Assembly: GCA_030035585.1 (NCBI GenBank)
Contig: CM057472.1
Coordinates: 93,741,601 to 93,805,600 of the forward strand
DNA length: 64,000 nt
Direction: 5' to 3'
Origin: Dugong dugon
Taxonomy: Eukaryota > Chordata > Mammalia > Sirenia > Dugongidae
Notes under the pieces: generated by a model
Databases searched by the model: none
Told to the model about the DNA's origin: nothing
What the model saw: only the letters and a program-made list of their open reading frames with translations
Shown: one piece after another, positions 43,729-54,556 of the stretch
Numbering within the stretch: the first letter of the stretch is position 1
Layout: each line of letters begins with the position of its first letter
Program-made: the position numbers and the translations under genes

Positions 43729-44596
43729 CTGGGTATCAATTCAAACTATATTGTTATCAATTTAGGATGCTAAATGTAATCACCATGGTAATGACAAAGA
43801 AAATGTCTGAAAATATATACACAAGAGGAAATGAAAAGGTAATCAAATAGTTCACTATAAAAATCAAATAAATACGAAAGAAGTCAGTAATGGAGGAGAT
43901 GAGAGACAAAAACAGCTATAAGATACACAGAAAACAAAAAATGGCAGAAGTAAGTCCCTACTATCAGTAATTACTTTAAATGCAAATGAGTTAAAATATC
44001 CAGTCAAAATGCAGAGGTTGGCAGAATGGATTAAAAAATGATCCAAATATATTCAGTCTGTAAGAAACATGTTTTAGATTGAAAGACACATATAGGTTGA
44101 ATGTGAAAGGATGGAAAAAGATAGTCCATAAAACAATCACCAGAAAAGAGCTAGAATTGCTATATTAATATCAGAAAAAAACAGACTTTAAGTTAGAATC
44201 TGTTACAAGAAACAAAGAGGGACATTATATATTGATAAAAGGGTCAATTAATCAAGAAAAATGCAATACAGACTGAAAAAACAATGTAGTACATCAATAA
44301 AATTAAAGGTTGGTTCTTCGGAAAGATCAACAAAATTGACAAATCTTTACGTACACTGTACAAGAAAAAAAGGAGAAGACTCAAACTGCTAAAATAAAGA
44401 ATGAAAGAGAAGACATGGCTACCAACCTCAAAGAAATAAATAGTATTACAAAGAAATACAATTAACATGCTGTGCCAACCTATTAGATAATTTAGATGAC
44501 ATGAAACAGTCTTAGAAGGACACATATTACCAAAACTGACTTGAAAAGAAATAGAAGATTGGAATAAACCTATAGGAAGCAAGAAGAGCAAATTGG

Positions 44597-45112
44597 TGTC
44601 TTAGTCATCTAGTGCTGCTATAACAGAAATAACACAAGTGGATGGCTTTAACAAAGAGAAATTTATTTTCTCACAGTCTAGTAGGTTAGAAGTCCAAATT
44701 CAGGCCGTCAGCTCCAGGAGAAGGCTTTCTCTCTCTGTCAGCTCTGGAGGAAGGTCCTTGTCAACAGTCATCCCCTGAACTAGGAGCTTCTCCGCACAGG
44801 AACGCCGGGTCCAAAGGATGCGCTCTGCTCCTAGCACTGCTTTCTTGGTGTTACGAGGTCCCCCAACTCTCTGCCGGCTTCCCTTTCCTTTTATCTCTTG
44901 TAAGATAAAAAGTGGTGCAGGCCACACCCCAGGGAAACTCCATTTACATTGGATCAGGGATGTGACTTAGTAAGGGTGTTACAATCCCACCCTAATCCTC
45001 TTTAACATAAAATTATAACAACAAAATGGAGGACAACCACACAATACTGGGAATCATGGCCCAGTCAAATTGATACACACATTTTTGGGGGGACATAATT
45101 CAATCCATGACA
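44597..45112 (-). repeat. MaLR-like solo LTR with perfect 5-bp duplication
   Basis: In antisense it starts TGTCTTAGTCATCTAGTGCT and ends ATAATTCAATCCATGACA. Identical ATTGG lies at 44592-44596 and 45113-45117. It splits the L1 ORF2 sequence. Sister of the LTR at 30083-30612 and, reversed, 35727-36244. Confidence 0.95.
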
Positions 45113-45480
45113 ATTGGTAATTAATAAATTTCCAACAAAGAAGAGTCAAGGCCCAGATGGCTTCACTGGTGAATTTCACCAAACATTCAAAGAAGAATGA
45201 ATACTAATTCTTCAAAACTCTTCGAAAAATTAGAAGAGGAGAGAACACTTCCAACTCATTCTATAAGACCTGTATTATCTAAATACCAAAGTCAGACAAA
45301 ATATCAAAAGTAAGGAATACTATAGACCAATATCCTTTATAATATAGACACAAAACTCCTCACTAAATACTAGCAGGCCAAATCCAGCAAAATATAGAAA
45401 AGATTATATACCATATCCAGGTGGGTTTAACTCAGGAATGTAAAGCTGGTTTAACAGTCAAGATCAAGAATGTAAGGGCT

Positions 45481-46974
45481 TACTCTTACCCCATAAGTAA
45501 AAGAAATTGCCTCTCAGAGTCTGAAAACAATAGAATCAGGAAAAAAAAAAGAATAAATAGTTGCATTTAAGGTTCATGGTGATATACTAATCTGCTGTAT
45601 GAAAATAATTGTAACAGGGACATCATCTGCAATTGGAGTAACTACATGATTAGCTTTACAGTAATCCAACATTACTCTTTAGAATACAACAGTCTTTTAC
45701 AGAAGCAAGATTGAGAAGGAATTCTATTGGTAGTGTTAATATCTAAATTTTATTTTTCAGAAATTTTTTTAACTTACTAGCGGTTGTGTGGGTTGTGTAG
45801 GAGTAAACAGTTTTCCTCACTTTATACTTGACAATTAGTTCATGAAACCAATATTGAATACATTTGGAAACTGAAGAAACAACCTATGCCAGGTGACTTG
45901 TGCCAAATGCCCAGAACCTCATGTGTAAACTAAACCTGATCTCAGTCAGCCTGGAGTCAGAAGTTGGTTTCTCTTCAACTAAATAAGGAACAGACATCAA
46001 GATAAAAAATCACAGCTCAGACCAGAGGAGGCTAAAAGGATGTTTGATGTGGTGCTCTTGTGAAGATTGTAGACCATTGCTTCCATAACTATTCTGGGAC
46101 TGTAAATTAACTCATATCTAGTAACTATCTGGACTCCACGACTAGCATGTTGTTTTGAGTCAGCAGACTGGTTTCCAAGCCTTGAAATCTTCTCAATTAA
46201 AAAGAAAAAAAAAGTAAAGTAAAATTTAAAAGTCCTTGGTTCTTAGTATACAGCCCTACTTAATACATTTTTACTACTAGTAACACGGTAGTCCACAGGC
46301 AAGTGTCAGAAATCTTCGCATGTCTCACTACTCCCTGAACCAAGATGACTTATGTTATTCCTTGGCTGATAGTATAGTATGTGACCACATCTACTTTACA
46401 CATGCTACTTAACTGTCCCGACTTTGTCAGGACACTCTTGATTCTTCTCAAACCTGTTGAGTTTGCCACTAAGTTGCCATCTTCCCCACCAGCATTCCTT
46501 ACTAGGAAAGGGTTGTCAAAAAGTTAATTCTAGTATGGCAGGGTCTTCTTTGACAATTACTCATAACAATGGGGGAGAAGGGAGAATACTGTGAGCCACA
46601 TAATTCAGAGGCCAGTGGACAGGGCACAAGGATAGATCAGCCTAACATCCGTTGCTCCTGGGTTTTTTGAATTCTTTCACTTAAATTGTGATAATGTATT
46701 CTGATCTTTTGATGTCAGCTATCATAGACCATCCTTTGATCCAAATTTATATCAACTGACTCAGCGAACTCTTTGATCCATGGCTGGCTACCTGCTCTAG
46801 CACACCGAAGGCAAAATCACTGGTATGAGACACCACTAAAACAAATTTGGCTGACTCTAAAATTATGGTTTGTTTTGGCAGTTTATCTGTCAAAATGTAA
46901 AAGGTACATTCTTTTTTGCCAAGTAGTTCCACTTTAAATAATTTGTTCTTCAGATATTCTGGTATAAGGTCCCG
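45481..46974. other. Unassigned DNA
   Basis: A-runs lie near 45539-45550 and 46203-46213. No gene or repeat family was recognised. Confidence 0.45.
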
Positions 46975-47365
46975 AAGATGTATGTAAAAATACATTCACT
47001 AAAGAATTTCTTGTGATAGCAAAAACCTGGGAACACAAGTTGATCAACAGGGAATAGGTAAAATAAATCATAGTGTATCAATACAAGAGAATTTCAAGCA
47101 CTCTTTAAAAAGGATAAAGCACATCTATATACACTGCTTTAATATGCTCATGATTTCTTTTTTTTACTAGACAAAAATAAAAGAAAGTTAAAAACAGTAT
47201 GGACAATATGTATAAAATGTCATTAATATATTTGTAAGTTACCAATGATATTAACAATGGCTACCTACTTCTTGTAGTGGGATTATATCACTGGAAGAAT
47301 GTTTTATTTTTTATTTCTTTACATTTATACATTTGATTTTTATTAAAGAGGAGTTAATTTTATTA
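46975..47365 (+). repeat. L1ME-type 3' end fragment
   Basis: GATAGCAAAAACCTGGGAAC, CAACAGGGAATAGGTAAAAT, AAATCATAGTGTATCAATAC, AACAATGGCTACCTACTTCT and GGGATTATATCACTGG..TTTATTTTTTATTTCTTTAC keep the L1ME terminal order. Confidence 0.55.
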
Positions 47366-47949
47366 TTAAACATAAAGTTCAAACAATGATGGAAAATTAC
47401 ATAAAATTATATCCTGTTTTTCCTAGTAGATGGGAAATGAAATTTCTTATTCACATATTTCTGTGTTCCCCACAATTTACATTGATTTCTCCAATTGTCA
47501 CATCTTTGTGAGATAGGAAATTCCTCTGGGTTTAGTGGTGCATTCTTGGACTCTGAGAAGACTAAAGAGGTTGATATTTTACTGCTGGCCTCCTAGGAAC
47601 TCTGCTCTAAACAACAGACCTATCCAGCTCCAGATGTCAATCTCTCTGAGGTCACACTGGGTAAGTCACATAATCAGAACTGGTTGATAAACTGTCATAC
47701 ATGATAAATGGAGAACAATCCAAAATCTATACAGGGATGGTGTGTTTGTTTTGCAAAGGATTAACTCTTGTTAATTTACTGAAGATGAGTAGTTGGATAC
47801 CATACCACACAACTGAATACATGAAATGATAAGCATGATAATTGGGTCATTTTTATAATGACAGTGCAGATTACCAGGGAGTGCTGCTGAGCTACAGCCT
47901 CAGAATCAGAATCAGTTCCCACATAGTCCAAAGAACAAGTCTGTCAAGA
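47366..47949. other. Unassigned DNA
   Basis: No gene or repeat family was recognised. Confidence 0.45.
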
Positions 47950-48118
47950 CTGCAGCTCTGGAGATGGGCTCTTTGACTTATTATCTGTGTAATGAGTCAG
48001 TTTTCTCAGCCATATAATGGGATTAATCACAGCAACTAGCTTGTGAAATTACTGTGAAAATCAAATAAGAGAGCATTGTTAAAGTGTTTAGAAGTATGTG
48101 CCTTAATAAATTATTGCT
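47950..48118 (+). repeat. MIR
   Basis: Sense MIR blocks: TTATCTGTGTAATGAGTCAG, TTTTCTCAGCCATATAATGG, GGATTAATCACAGCAACTAG, AAAATCAAATAAGAGAGCAT, AAAGTGTTTAGAAGTATGTG. Confidence 0.65.
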
Positions 48119-48124
48119 GTGTCA

Positions 48125-48500
48125 TTAGCTGTTGTAGAGTCGGCTTCAACTAAAGGCAACCCCATGCTTAACAGAACAAACCACTGGTCGTGTGCATCTT
48201 CACAGTCATTGTATGCTTGAGTCCATTGTTGTTACCACTATGTATTTTGAGTACCTTCTAACCTAGAGCGCTCATCTTTCAGCACTATATCTGGCAATAT
48301 TCTGTAGTGGTCCACAGGGTTTTCACTGGCTAATTTTCACAAGTTTATCACCAGGCATTTCTTCCTAGTCTGTCTTAGTCTGGAAACTCTGCGGAAGCAT
48401 GTTCGCCATATGTGACCCTGCCCGTATTTGAAACACTGGTGGCATAGTTTCTAGCATTATAGCAACATACATGCAACCAGAGTATGACATATAATAAACT
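48125..48500 (-). repeat. RTE-associated composite element
   Basis: Left part 48128-48243 is an RTE 3' terminus in antisense (CAACCCCATGCTTAACAGAA, CTTGAGTCCATTGTTGTTAC). It passes into a body not present in the RTE copies: TCATCTTTCAGCACTATATC, GGTTTTCACTGGCTAATTTT, TTCTTCCTAGTCTGTCTTAG, ACTGGTGGCATAGTTTCTAG. The same body is at 1-336. Confidence 0.6.
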
Positions 48501-48982
48501 ATATATAATGAATTACATAATACATTATAGTTGTTACTATTATTATATCACCTTAATTTAGACACAATCAACCCAGGGCCCTGTGAGTACATCCTTTAAT
48601 CTTATTCGTCTATTAAATTAACCAAAAAATGTCAAAAAAAGAAAAAAAAAAAAAAGACTATTGTTTGAACAAACTGATTACGGGGTCATCTTAATATTAT
48701 CAAGATGTTATGAATAAACAATTGTAAACCTTATACACTATCTCCATATGAATTTTCTAAAACCTATGGAAGTGTTTAGCAAGTAAGAAACCCTTTCCCA
48801 TTAAATAGCAGCATTAATAAATAGTTTGGCACCCAGCAGAATATACTCTGTCAATCACTTCAGATGTTTTCTTAAAGCAAAATTTGTTGAACAACATTCA
48901 CTTACGTCATTTTGGTTGCTGATTAATTGCAGAATCAAGCCTTATCAGAGAAGGCTGTTAAATAGGATTTGCCTTTCTGCCT
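48501..48982. other. Unassigned AT-rich DNA
   Basis: An A-run lies at 48640-48654. No gene was recognised. Confidence 0.45.
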
Positions 48983-49265
48983 ATATTAGTCAGGATAACC
49001 GAGGATAGGCTACAGTAATAAATGTCTCAAAATGTCAATGGCTTATCCTTACAAAGATTCATTTCTTGCTGGCATCACAATCTGGGCAGCTCTCCTCCAG
49101 CTTTAGCCACTGTTTCTGTAACAGGTGGCCTCCAAATTTGTCAGAGAGAGGTCTAGAGGACAATCCTAGATGTTTCTAAAAGCAGAGTGGCCTGAAATCA
49201 TCTGTACCATTTTGGCCACATTCCATTTGCTCAAAGTCCGTCACATGGGTCCAGCCTCACTGTAT
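48983..49265 (+). repeat. Possible ERVL-type LTR fragment
   Basis: TATATTAGTCAGGATAACCG, AGGATAGGCTACAGTAATAA, CAAAATGTCAATGGCTTATC, AAAGATTCATTTCTTGCTGG and CCATTTGCTCAAAGTCCGTC resemble an old ERVL-class LTR that starts TGTATTAGTTAGGGTAGGCT. Tentative. Confidence 0.4.
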
Positions 49266-49409
49266 GGGAAGCTGCTGAATTAACCTTACTCTGTGCTTAG
49301 GGAAAAGGAAGCAGAATGGAGAACTCAGAACCTTGTCTCTACCATACCACTTACGGATACAAGCGATTTGGGGTTCTCCATGCTGGTGAGCCTCAAAACT
49401 AAAAAGTAA

Positions 49410-49490
49410 AATTGACATATTGATGCCTAGAACAGGGCCTGACACAAAGCAGGAGCTCAAAAAATATTGGCAGATTAACTAAAGTAGAAC
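49410..49490 (+). repeat. L2 LINE 3' terminus
   Basis: TTGATGCCTAGAACAGGGCC, TGACACAAAGCAGGAGCTCA and AAAAATATTGGCAGATTAAC match the terminal L2 block (GCCTAGCACAGTGCCTGGCA.. CTCAATAAATATTTG). Confidence 0.6.
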
Positions 49491-50774
49491 TACTTCATTT
49501 TTTTTTAATTAAGTAATACTGAGCTGATTATTTCTTGTACTGACTAATCAAAATTTCCTCTCATTTAGAAATTTGTTTTCAGGTAGTCATTTATTCTATT
49601 TTGAAAAAAATAAATTAGATTTAGTCTTACTTGCATTCCATGATTTTTAAAAAATGTATCATAGTATTAAGTTTACACTAAACTATATTTACTCTTACCT
49701 ACAATTTCTGGGAAGCAATATGAGTTTTCCACCTTTAGTAGTGTTAAAAGTATTTCTTACAAAATAAGCGAGTTTAGCTTAAAATTAAGACAATATGTAT
49801 TAAATAGCTACTCATACAGGTGGCACAAACACAAGGCAAAAACTTGTGATTGCATCCCTCAGATAAAAAATTTGAGAAATTCCATGTTATAAAAGCATGA
49901 ATCCAAATACCACACATTCACCATAAATTTAAAACAGGAATGATGCTTGCATGTAACCATTAGAGACAGTATCTCAACTGGAGTAAAGCCAATGCTAAAA
50001 ACAGCAAACGAATACATAACTCATTTCACAAAGTCTATCCTTACCATTATATAAGTCACTTGCCTAAATGCACATTCATTATTCAGGCTTAGTTATTATT
50101 TAAGCTAACAGATGGTTAAGTTTAAAATAAAGTAAAAAAAATACAGTTAATGGTTTGGCTAATTTTCTCTATTTTCCCTCAACAAGGCTAATTATTTAGC
50201 ATTCCCAGTTTAAGTATATATATACACATGCATGTGTGTGTTCATGAAATGTTCTTCAAATGAAAATTGAAAAATGCCACTCTCAAAAAAATATATTTCA
50301 AATTAAATATGTTTGTGAGCTATTCAAAATTATTATTTAGAGCCATATAGTATGATTCAATGTACTACTGAGATATTATAAATAATGTATATTTTTTGTA
50401 ATTCATAATAAATACCTGCTTTCAAAAAATATTTATTACGTGACTGACGTGCTAGATTCTAGGATTAGAGAAAAACAGGCCTTACCCTTCAGTATAAAGG
50501 GGATGGCATACTTTTACAAATCAATATGCTAAATATCAGAGGAGAAGTGTCCACTAATTGTCTTGGAGCAACACGGAGGGAATATCTAAACCCACTGGGG
50601 GGAACGCAGATGGAGGATGCAGATATACCAGAGAGACATTTACGAAGGCACTATGTTTTGAAGAATGAATAGGATTTTTCCAGGTATTCAAATAGAGTAA
50701 AACCATCATGGGTAAAAGAATAGCATCAACATCCGAACATGGTGTATTTGAGAAACTCAAAATACTTTAGTACA
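49491..50774. other. Unassigned AT-rich DNA
   Basis: A TATATATATACACATGCATG then TGTGTGTT tract lies at about 50215-50242. About 50420-50495 may be an ancient repeat (ATTTATTACGTGACTGACGT). No gene was recognised. Confidence 0.45.
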
Positions 50775-50972
50775 GTTGTGTGGTGCAAATATTTTAACCC
50801 TTGACTACTAGTCAAAAGGTTGGCAGTTCGAACCCACCCAGAGGCACCTCAGAAGACAGGCTTCGCAATTTGCCTCCCAAAGGTCACAGCCTTGAAAACC
50901 CTATGGAGCAGTTCTACTCTACACACATGAGGTCGCCACGTGTCAGAATCCATTCAACAGCAACTAACAACA
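50775..50972 (+). repeat. AfroSINE (CTCAGAAG subfamily)
   Basis: Sense copy: GTGTGGTGCAAATATTTTAA, AAAAGGTTGGCAGTTCGAAC (box B), CCACCCAGAGGCACCTCAGA, GGTCACAGCCTTGAAAACCC, GTGTCAGAATCCATTCAACA, ending GCAACTAACAACAAAG. Same subfamily as 33047-33248. Confidence 0.87.
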
Positions 50973-51013
50973 AAGACAGAGCTGGATGTCAGGAAGAATA
51001 CAAAAGGGGTAGT

Positions 51014-51730
51014 CAGGGCTGCCTACATAATTTGCAGGGCTCAGGGCAAAATGAAAACTCAGGGTCCTGGTCAGGGCTGGGGATGGAGGGTGGAGGGTGG
51101 GAAAGCAAATCTCCCCTTCCTACAAGGCCTGCCTTCCCCATTCACAGCAGATGGGTGACCCCAAAGGATTGTAACCTCCATGCCAGTATGCACTGTGTAC
51201 CTAGATCATGGATGGGTGCAAAGTCCCCACCAAGTTATCTGCCAAGTCATCCTCCAAATGCACCTTGGAGGATGCTAGCCCAGATGGAGACAGCCACCGC
51301 CTTGCCCTTCCAAGATGGCATGGGAGTATGTACAACCCCTACCCTCCTCTGAACTTCCTATACCCATACTCAGGCTCCTGCTGGGGACAAAAGGCAACTG
51401 GGGTGGAATTAGAGCCTTGCCCAACTGTCACAACCCAGCCATAATCCTGGGCAGAAGGTAGCAGAGATCATGAGATGGATGGGGGAGGGGGAGGCTAAAA
51501 TCGGTTCCAGGGAGGTGGGGAGGTCATAGGAGATAGGACCATGTGTGAGCCTACTGTCCAAGCCCTCAGTAATGTCCATTGTCCCACTGGACTTCACTTA
51601 CAAAACACAATTTTAAAGGTAAAATTAAAAGGATTTCAAGACAGCACTGCAGAGCATTAAACCTTAAGTGTGGGGCCCATCTGAGCATGCAGTCCATCTG
51701 AGTACAGGCTCCATGAAGCCAGACCTAGGG
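51014..51730 (+). mobile_element. Split hAT-like element with GC-rich interior
   Basis: The left end CAGGGCTGCCTACATAATTT, GCAGGGCTCAGGGCAAAATG and the right part (51605-51728) GATTTCAAGACAGCACTGCA, GAGCATTAAACCTTAAGTGT, GGGGCCCATCTGAGCATG, GCTCCATGAAGCCAGACCTA fit the two ends of one eutherian hAT element. About 530 bp of GC-rich sequence lies between them (51076-51600). Flanks GGGGTAGT and GGGGCTGC are only a weak 8-bp match (5 of 8). Confidence 0.6.
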
Positions 51731-52977
51731 GCTGCAAAAAATTAGATTGATCGGAAACAAAAGGCTGTATGTTTTTTCATGCTAATGTATTTCAGCTTTA
51801 CTTTACTTTAAAGGTAAGTAGTTGGCATTAATGATTTTGAATTTTTTTTGGAAGTATAATATGTAGTATTATAATCATGGGAAAAGAAATCAGAAACACT
51901 GTAGACATCTTGGATTAAAAGCAATGTTAAAGTTGATGAATACCAAGTTTTCTTCAAATTTTAATTTTTGTGATTCAGTAAAACCCACATCACTATTTTA
52001 GGCATGGTGTTACTGGGTCATAATAGAGGAAAGCATCTAATGATTTGATTCAGACTTGTAGAATGCTGGATCTCTGAGGTAATAATGCATTTCTTTCTCA
52101 TATCTGACAGTGTGAAATCATGAGATGAATACTGTAATACTAAAATACAAAATCTCAATGCATCACGATCCTCTTATAAATTGGTACTTACAATGGAGAT
52201 TATATTTAAAGCCTTGTGTTACAAAATGTATACACAGTAATTTTGTTGGAAACCAATAGATTGTATTAAAACTAAGCCATGTGACTCTTAGAAATTATCT
52301 CCTGAAAAGTACAAACATATGCCCCTGCAGAATTTGATAAAAATTAAGGTCACAATACAGACAAACAGCTTATTTGATAGATTGCCCTGCACATTAATAA
52401 CCTGATTGCTACAGATTCGTTGCTAAATTTAAAGTCATCATCTTCACTGAGCCAGTTACCAACTCTTTCTAGCATTTAAATATCATTCTTTGCAAACACG
52501 GCTGCAGTGATTTTGCTACAGACTTACTGTCAATATTTACAAAACGCTTCTGAGTCAGATTTCTCTCATAGAATTTCAAGCTTAATTTAACTCATCCTAC
52601 AAACAGACATAATAGAATGGTATCATATCCGACAGAAAAAATACAGAAGTGAGTCAAACTCATGTTTCTAGGCCATAAGTTTATCTAGGCAAATTTTCTG
52701 TGGGCTCTGTGGCCCATCCATGCAGCTTTAATTATGAGATAATGGGATGGTACCTATCACCACATCCTGCTCCCTCATCTCCTTCTCTGACTTGCTGTTC
52801 CAGCTTCCAGATGAAACTTTACAAAGTCTATGAAAGCTTTGCCGGATCCTGACCTTCAGTGCTCTGGCCCTTGCTGTCATACTGACCTTTGTTCTTCAAC
52901 CAGTTAGCCTATATTTTCAAATCAATTCGTCTTTTTTTATAAATTTCCATAGGGACCTATGTTTTGAAAGATGATTG
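51731..52977. other. Repeat-poor segment; possible L2 piece at 52780-52915
   Basis: About 51731-52770 shows no recognisable repeat. 52780-52915 (CATCTCCTTCTCTGACTTGC, CAGTGCTCTGGCCCTTGCTG) could be an L2 fragment. No gene is supported. Confidence 0.35.
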
Positions 52978-53332
52978 TCTTTATAAATTTATTTTCTCAC
53001 AGTTTAGAAGGCTAGAAGACTGAATTCTGTGCATCAGCTCTAAGGAAAGGCTTTCTCTGCTCACTCTGGAGGAAAATCCATGTCTCAGCTTCTTGGGCGT
53101 TCTTCTGGGCGTTCCTTGGCAATCTCCAGGTGAATCTATCTTCTCCATTGACGCTTGCTTCTTTGCCTAACCCGCACTTTTTATATCTCAAAAATGATTA
53201 GGTTTAAGAATACCCTACACTGATATGTCGTTAACCTAAAAAAGAAAACCCTGTCTCAAGTGGGATTACATCCACAGGTACAGAGGTTAAGATTTCAACA
53301 CATATTTGGGGGGACATAATACAATCCATAAC
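52978..53332 (-). repeat. LTR of the MaLR-like group, truncated
   Basis: Antisense: AAATTTATTTTCTCACAGTT, TAGAAGGCTAGAAGACTGAA, GCATCAGCTCTAAGGAAAGG, CACTCTGGAGGAAAATCCAT, AAGTGGGATTACATCCACAG, TTGGGGGGACATAATACAAT, CCATAACGA. Related to, but distinct from, the LTRs at 30 and 44.6 kb. The left terminal about 40 bases (TGTCTTAG..) are missing. Confidence 0.75.
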
Positions 53333-53612
53333 GATGATATTAACTGGACAACTATAATATTATCCTATTGGAAAATGTAACCCCTTTGACAATTAGCATG
53401 CTTATTATATTATTTACTAAACAGAATTGCAGCAAAAATGCTCTTATGTATAAAAGAGACTATGTCGTGTACTTATTTTTTCTGCTTTATGTTACTTTTA
53501 AGTACATTGTAATATCTGACTTTTTTAATGCAAAGATTTAATCCACATACTGCAAAATCCATGAGAACCACCTCAAATTCCATTTCATTTACCTCCTCCC
53601 TAGCTGGTTTGA

Positions 53613-54556
53613 TTGTTGATGTTAGATGCCACTGAGTCAGTTCTGACTCATAGCAACCCTATATACAACAGAATATGTCATCCTGTGCCATCCTCACAAT
53701 CGTTGCTATGCTTGAGCCCATCATTGCAGCCCATCGTTGCATCCACCTCATTGAGGGTCTTCCTCTCTTTCGCTGACCCTCTACTTAACCAAGCATGATG
53801 TTCTTCTCCAGACACTGGTCCCTCGTGATAACATGCCCAAAGTATGTGAGACAGAATCTCACCATCCTTGCTTCTAAGGAGTATTCTGGCTGTACTGCAT
53901 CCAAGACAGATTTGTTCTTCTGGTAGTCCATGGTATAGTCAATATTCTTCACCAACAGCATAATTCAAAGGCATCAATTCTTCTTCTGTCTTCCTTATTC
54001 ATCATCCAGCTTTTGCACACATATGAGGCAATTGAAAATACCATGGCTTGGGTCAGGCACACCTTAGTCCTCAAAGTGACATCTTTGCTTTTTAACACAT
54101 CAAAGAGGTCTTTTCCAGACTTAAGGGTCTGACTGAGACTGGAAGTACCCCAGAAAGCATGGCCCCTGGATTCTCTATCAGCCCAGAACTAAAATAATTT
54201 CCGAGGCCAACTCTTCAGACAGAGATTGGACTGGACTGTGGGACATAAAATGATACTCGTGAGGTGTGTGCCTCTTAGCTCAAGTAGATACAAGAGACTA
54301 AACTGGCAGCTTCTGTCCAGAGGTGAGACGGGAAGGTGGAGAGGGTTAGGAGCTGGTTGAATGGACATGGGGAATCAGGGATGGAAAGGAGTAGTATGCT
54401 TTTACAGAATGGGGTGAGCATTTAGGGTCACATAACAATGTATGTATAAAATTTTGTATGGGAGACTAATTTGAAATGTTAACTTCATTTAAACTACAAC
54501 AATAAAAATCAATCAATAAATAAAGAGGTCTTTTGCAGCAGATTTGACCAACGCAA
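53613..54556 (-). repeat. RTE LINE 3' half, split by an L1 3' end
   Basis: Antisense RTE: GTTAGATGCCACTGAGTCAG, TTCTGACTCATAGCAACCCT, GTGCCATCCTCACAATCGTT, CTTGAGCCCATCATTGCAGC, GACCCTCTACTTAACCAAGC, CTTGCTTCTAAGGAGTATTC, ACCATGGCTTGGGTCAGGCA, CTCAAAGTGACATCTTTGCT, then after the L1 piece TTTTGCAGCAGATTTGACCA. It covers the 3' UTR and C-terminal RT tail, and the coding potential is destroyed. A short CCCATCATTGCAG / CCCATCGTTGCAT duplication lies at 53716-53743. Confidence 0.92.
54119..54521 (+). mobile_element. L1 3' UTR insertion with 17-bp target-site duplication
   Basis: Starts ACTTAAGGGTCTGACTGAGA, contains GGAAGTACCCCAGAAAGCAT, GGTCACATAACAATGTATGT, AAAATTTTGTATGGGAGACT and ends in an A-rich tail (AATCAATCAATAAAT). 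Flanks AAAGAGGTCTTTTCCAG (54102-54118) and AAAGAGGTCTTTTGCAG (54522-54538) agree at 16 of 17. The 3' UTR matches the L1 at 19.8-21.3 kb (GTCTGACAGAGACTGGAGGA.. there). Severely 5'-truncated, no coding sequence. Confidence 0.93.

Larger units (their letters stand above)
42770..45480 (+). pseudogene. Old L1M element (ORF1-side through ORF2), heavily decayed
   Basis: Contiguous L1M blocks: CCCAGAAGGAAAAGAGAGAA, CTACACATCCAAGAAGCTCA, GAATCTTGAAAGCATAAAGA, ACTGTCCTTCAAAAATGAGG, AAAAGGAGTCCTTCAGGTTG, ATTATTGCCATTTCTGACTT, AAAATGGCAGAAGTAAGTCC, AGTAATTACTTTAAATGCAA (endonuclease start), GGTTGAATGTGAAAGGATGG, then ORF2 up to CAAGGCCCAGATGGCTTCAC and TACTATAGACCAATATCCTT (RT region). Stops and frameshifts throughout. 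Interrupted by an AfroSINE (43602-43728) and an LTR (44597-45112), and 3'-truncated. Confidence 0.88.

Noticed and set aside
44244-44591. 115-codon minus-strand open frame rich in hydrophobic residues
   Set aside because: It is the antisense of A-rich L1 ORF2 sequence; T-rich complements give Phe/Leu/Ile-rich pseudo-membrane peptides.
50801-51352. 183-codon plus-strand open frame
   Set aside because: Its first third is AfroSINE sequence and the rest runs through a hAT-like element and GC-rich interior; GC-rich DNA has few stops. No protein family recognised.
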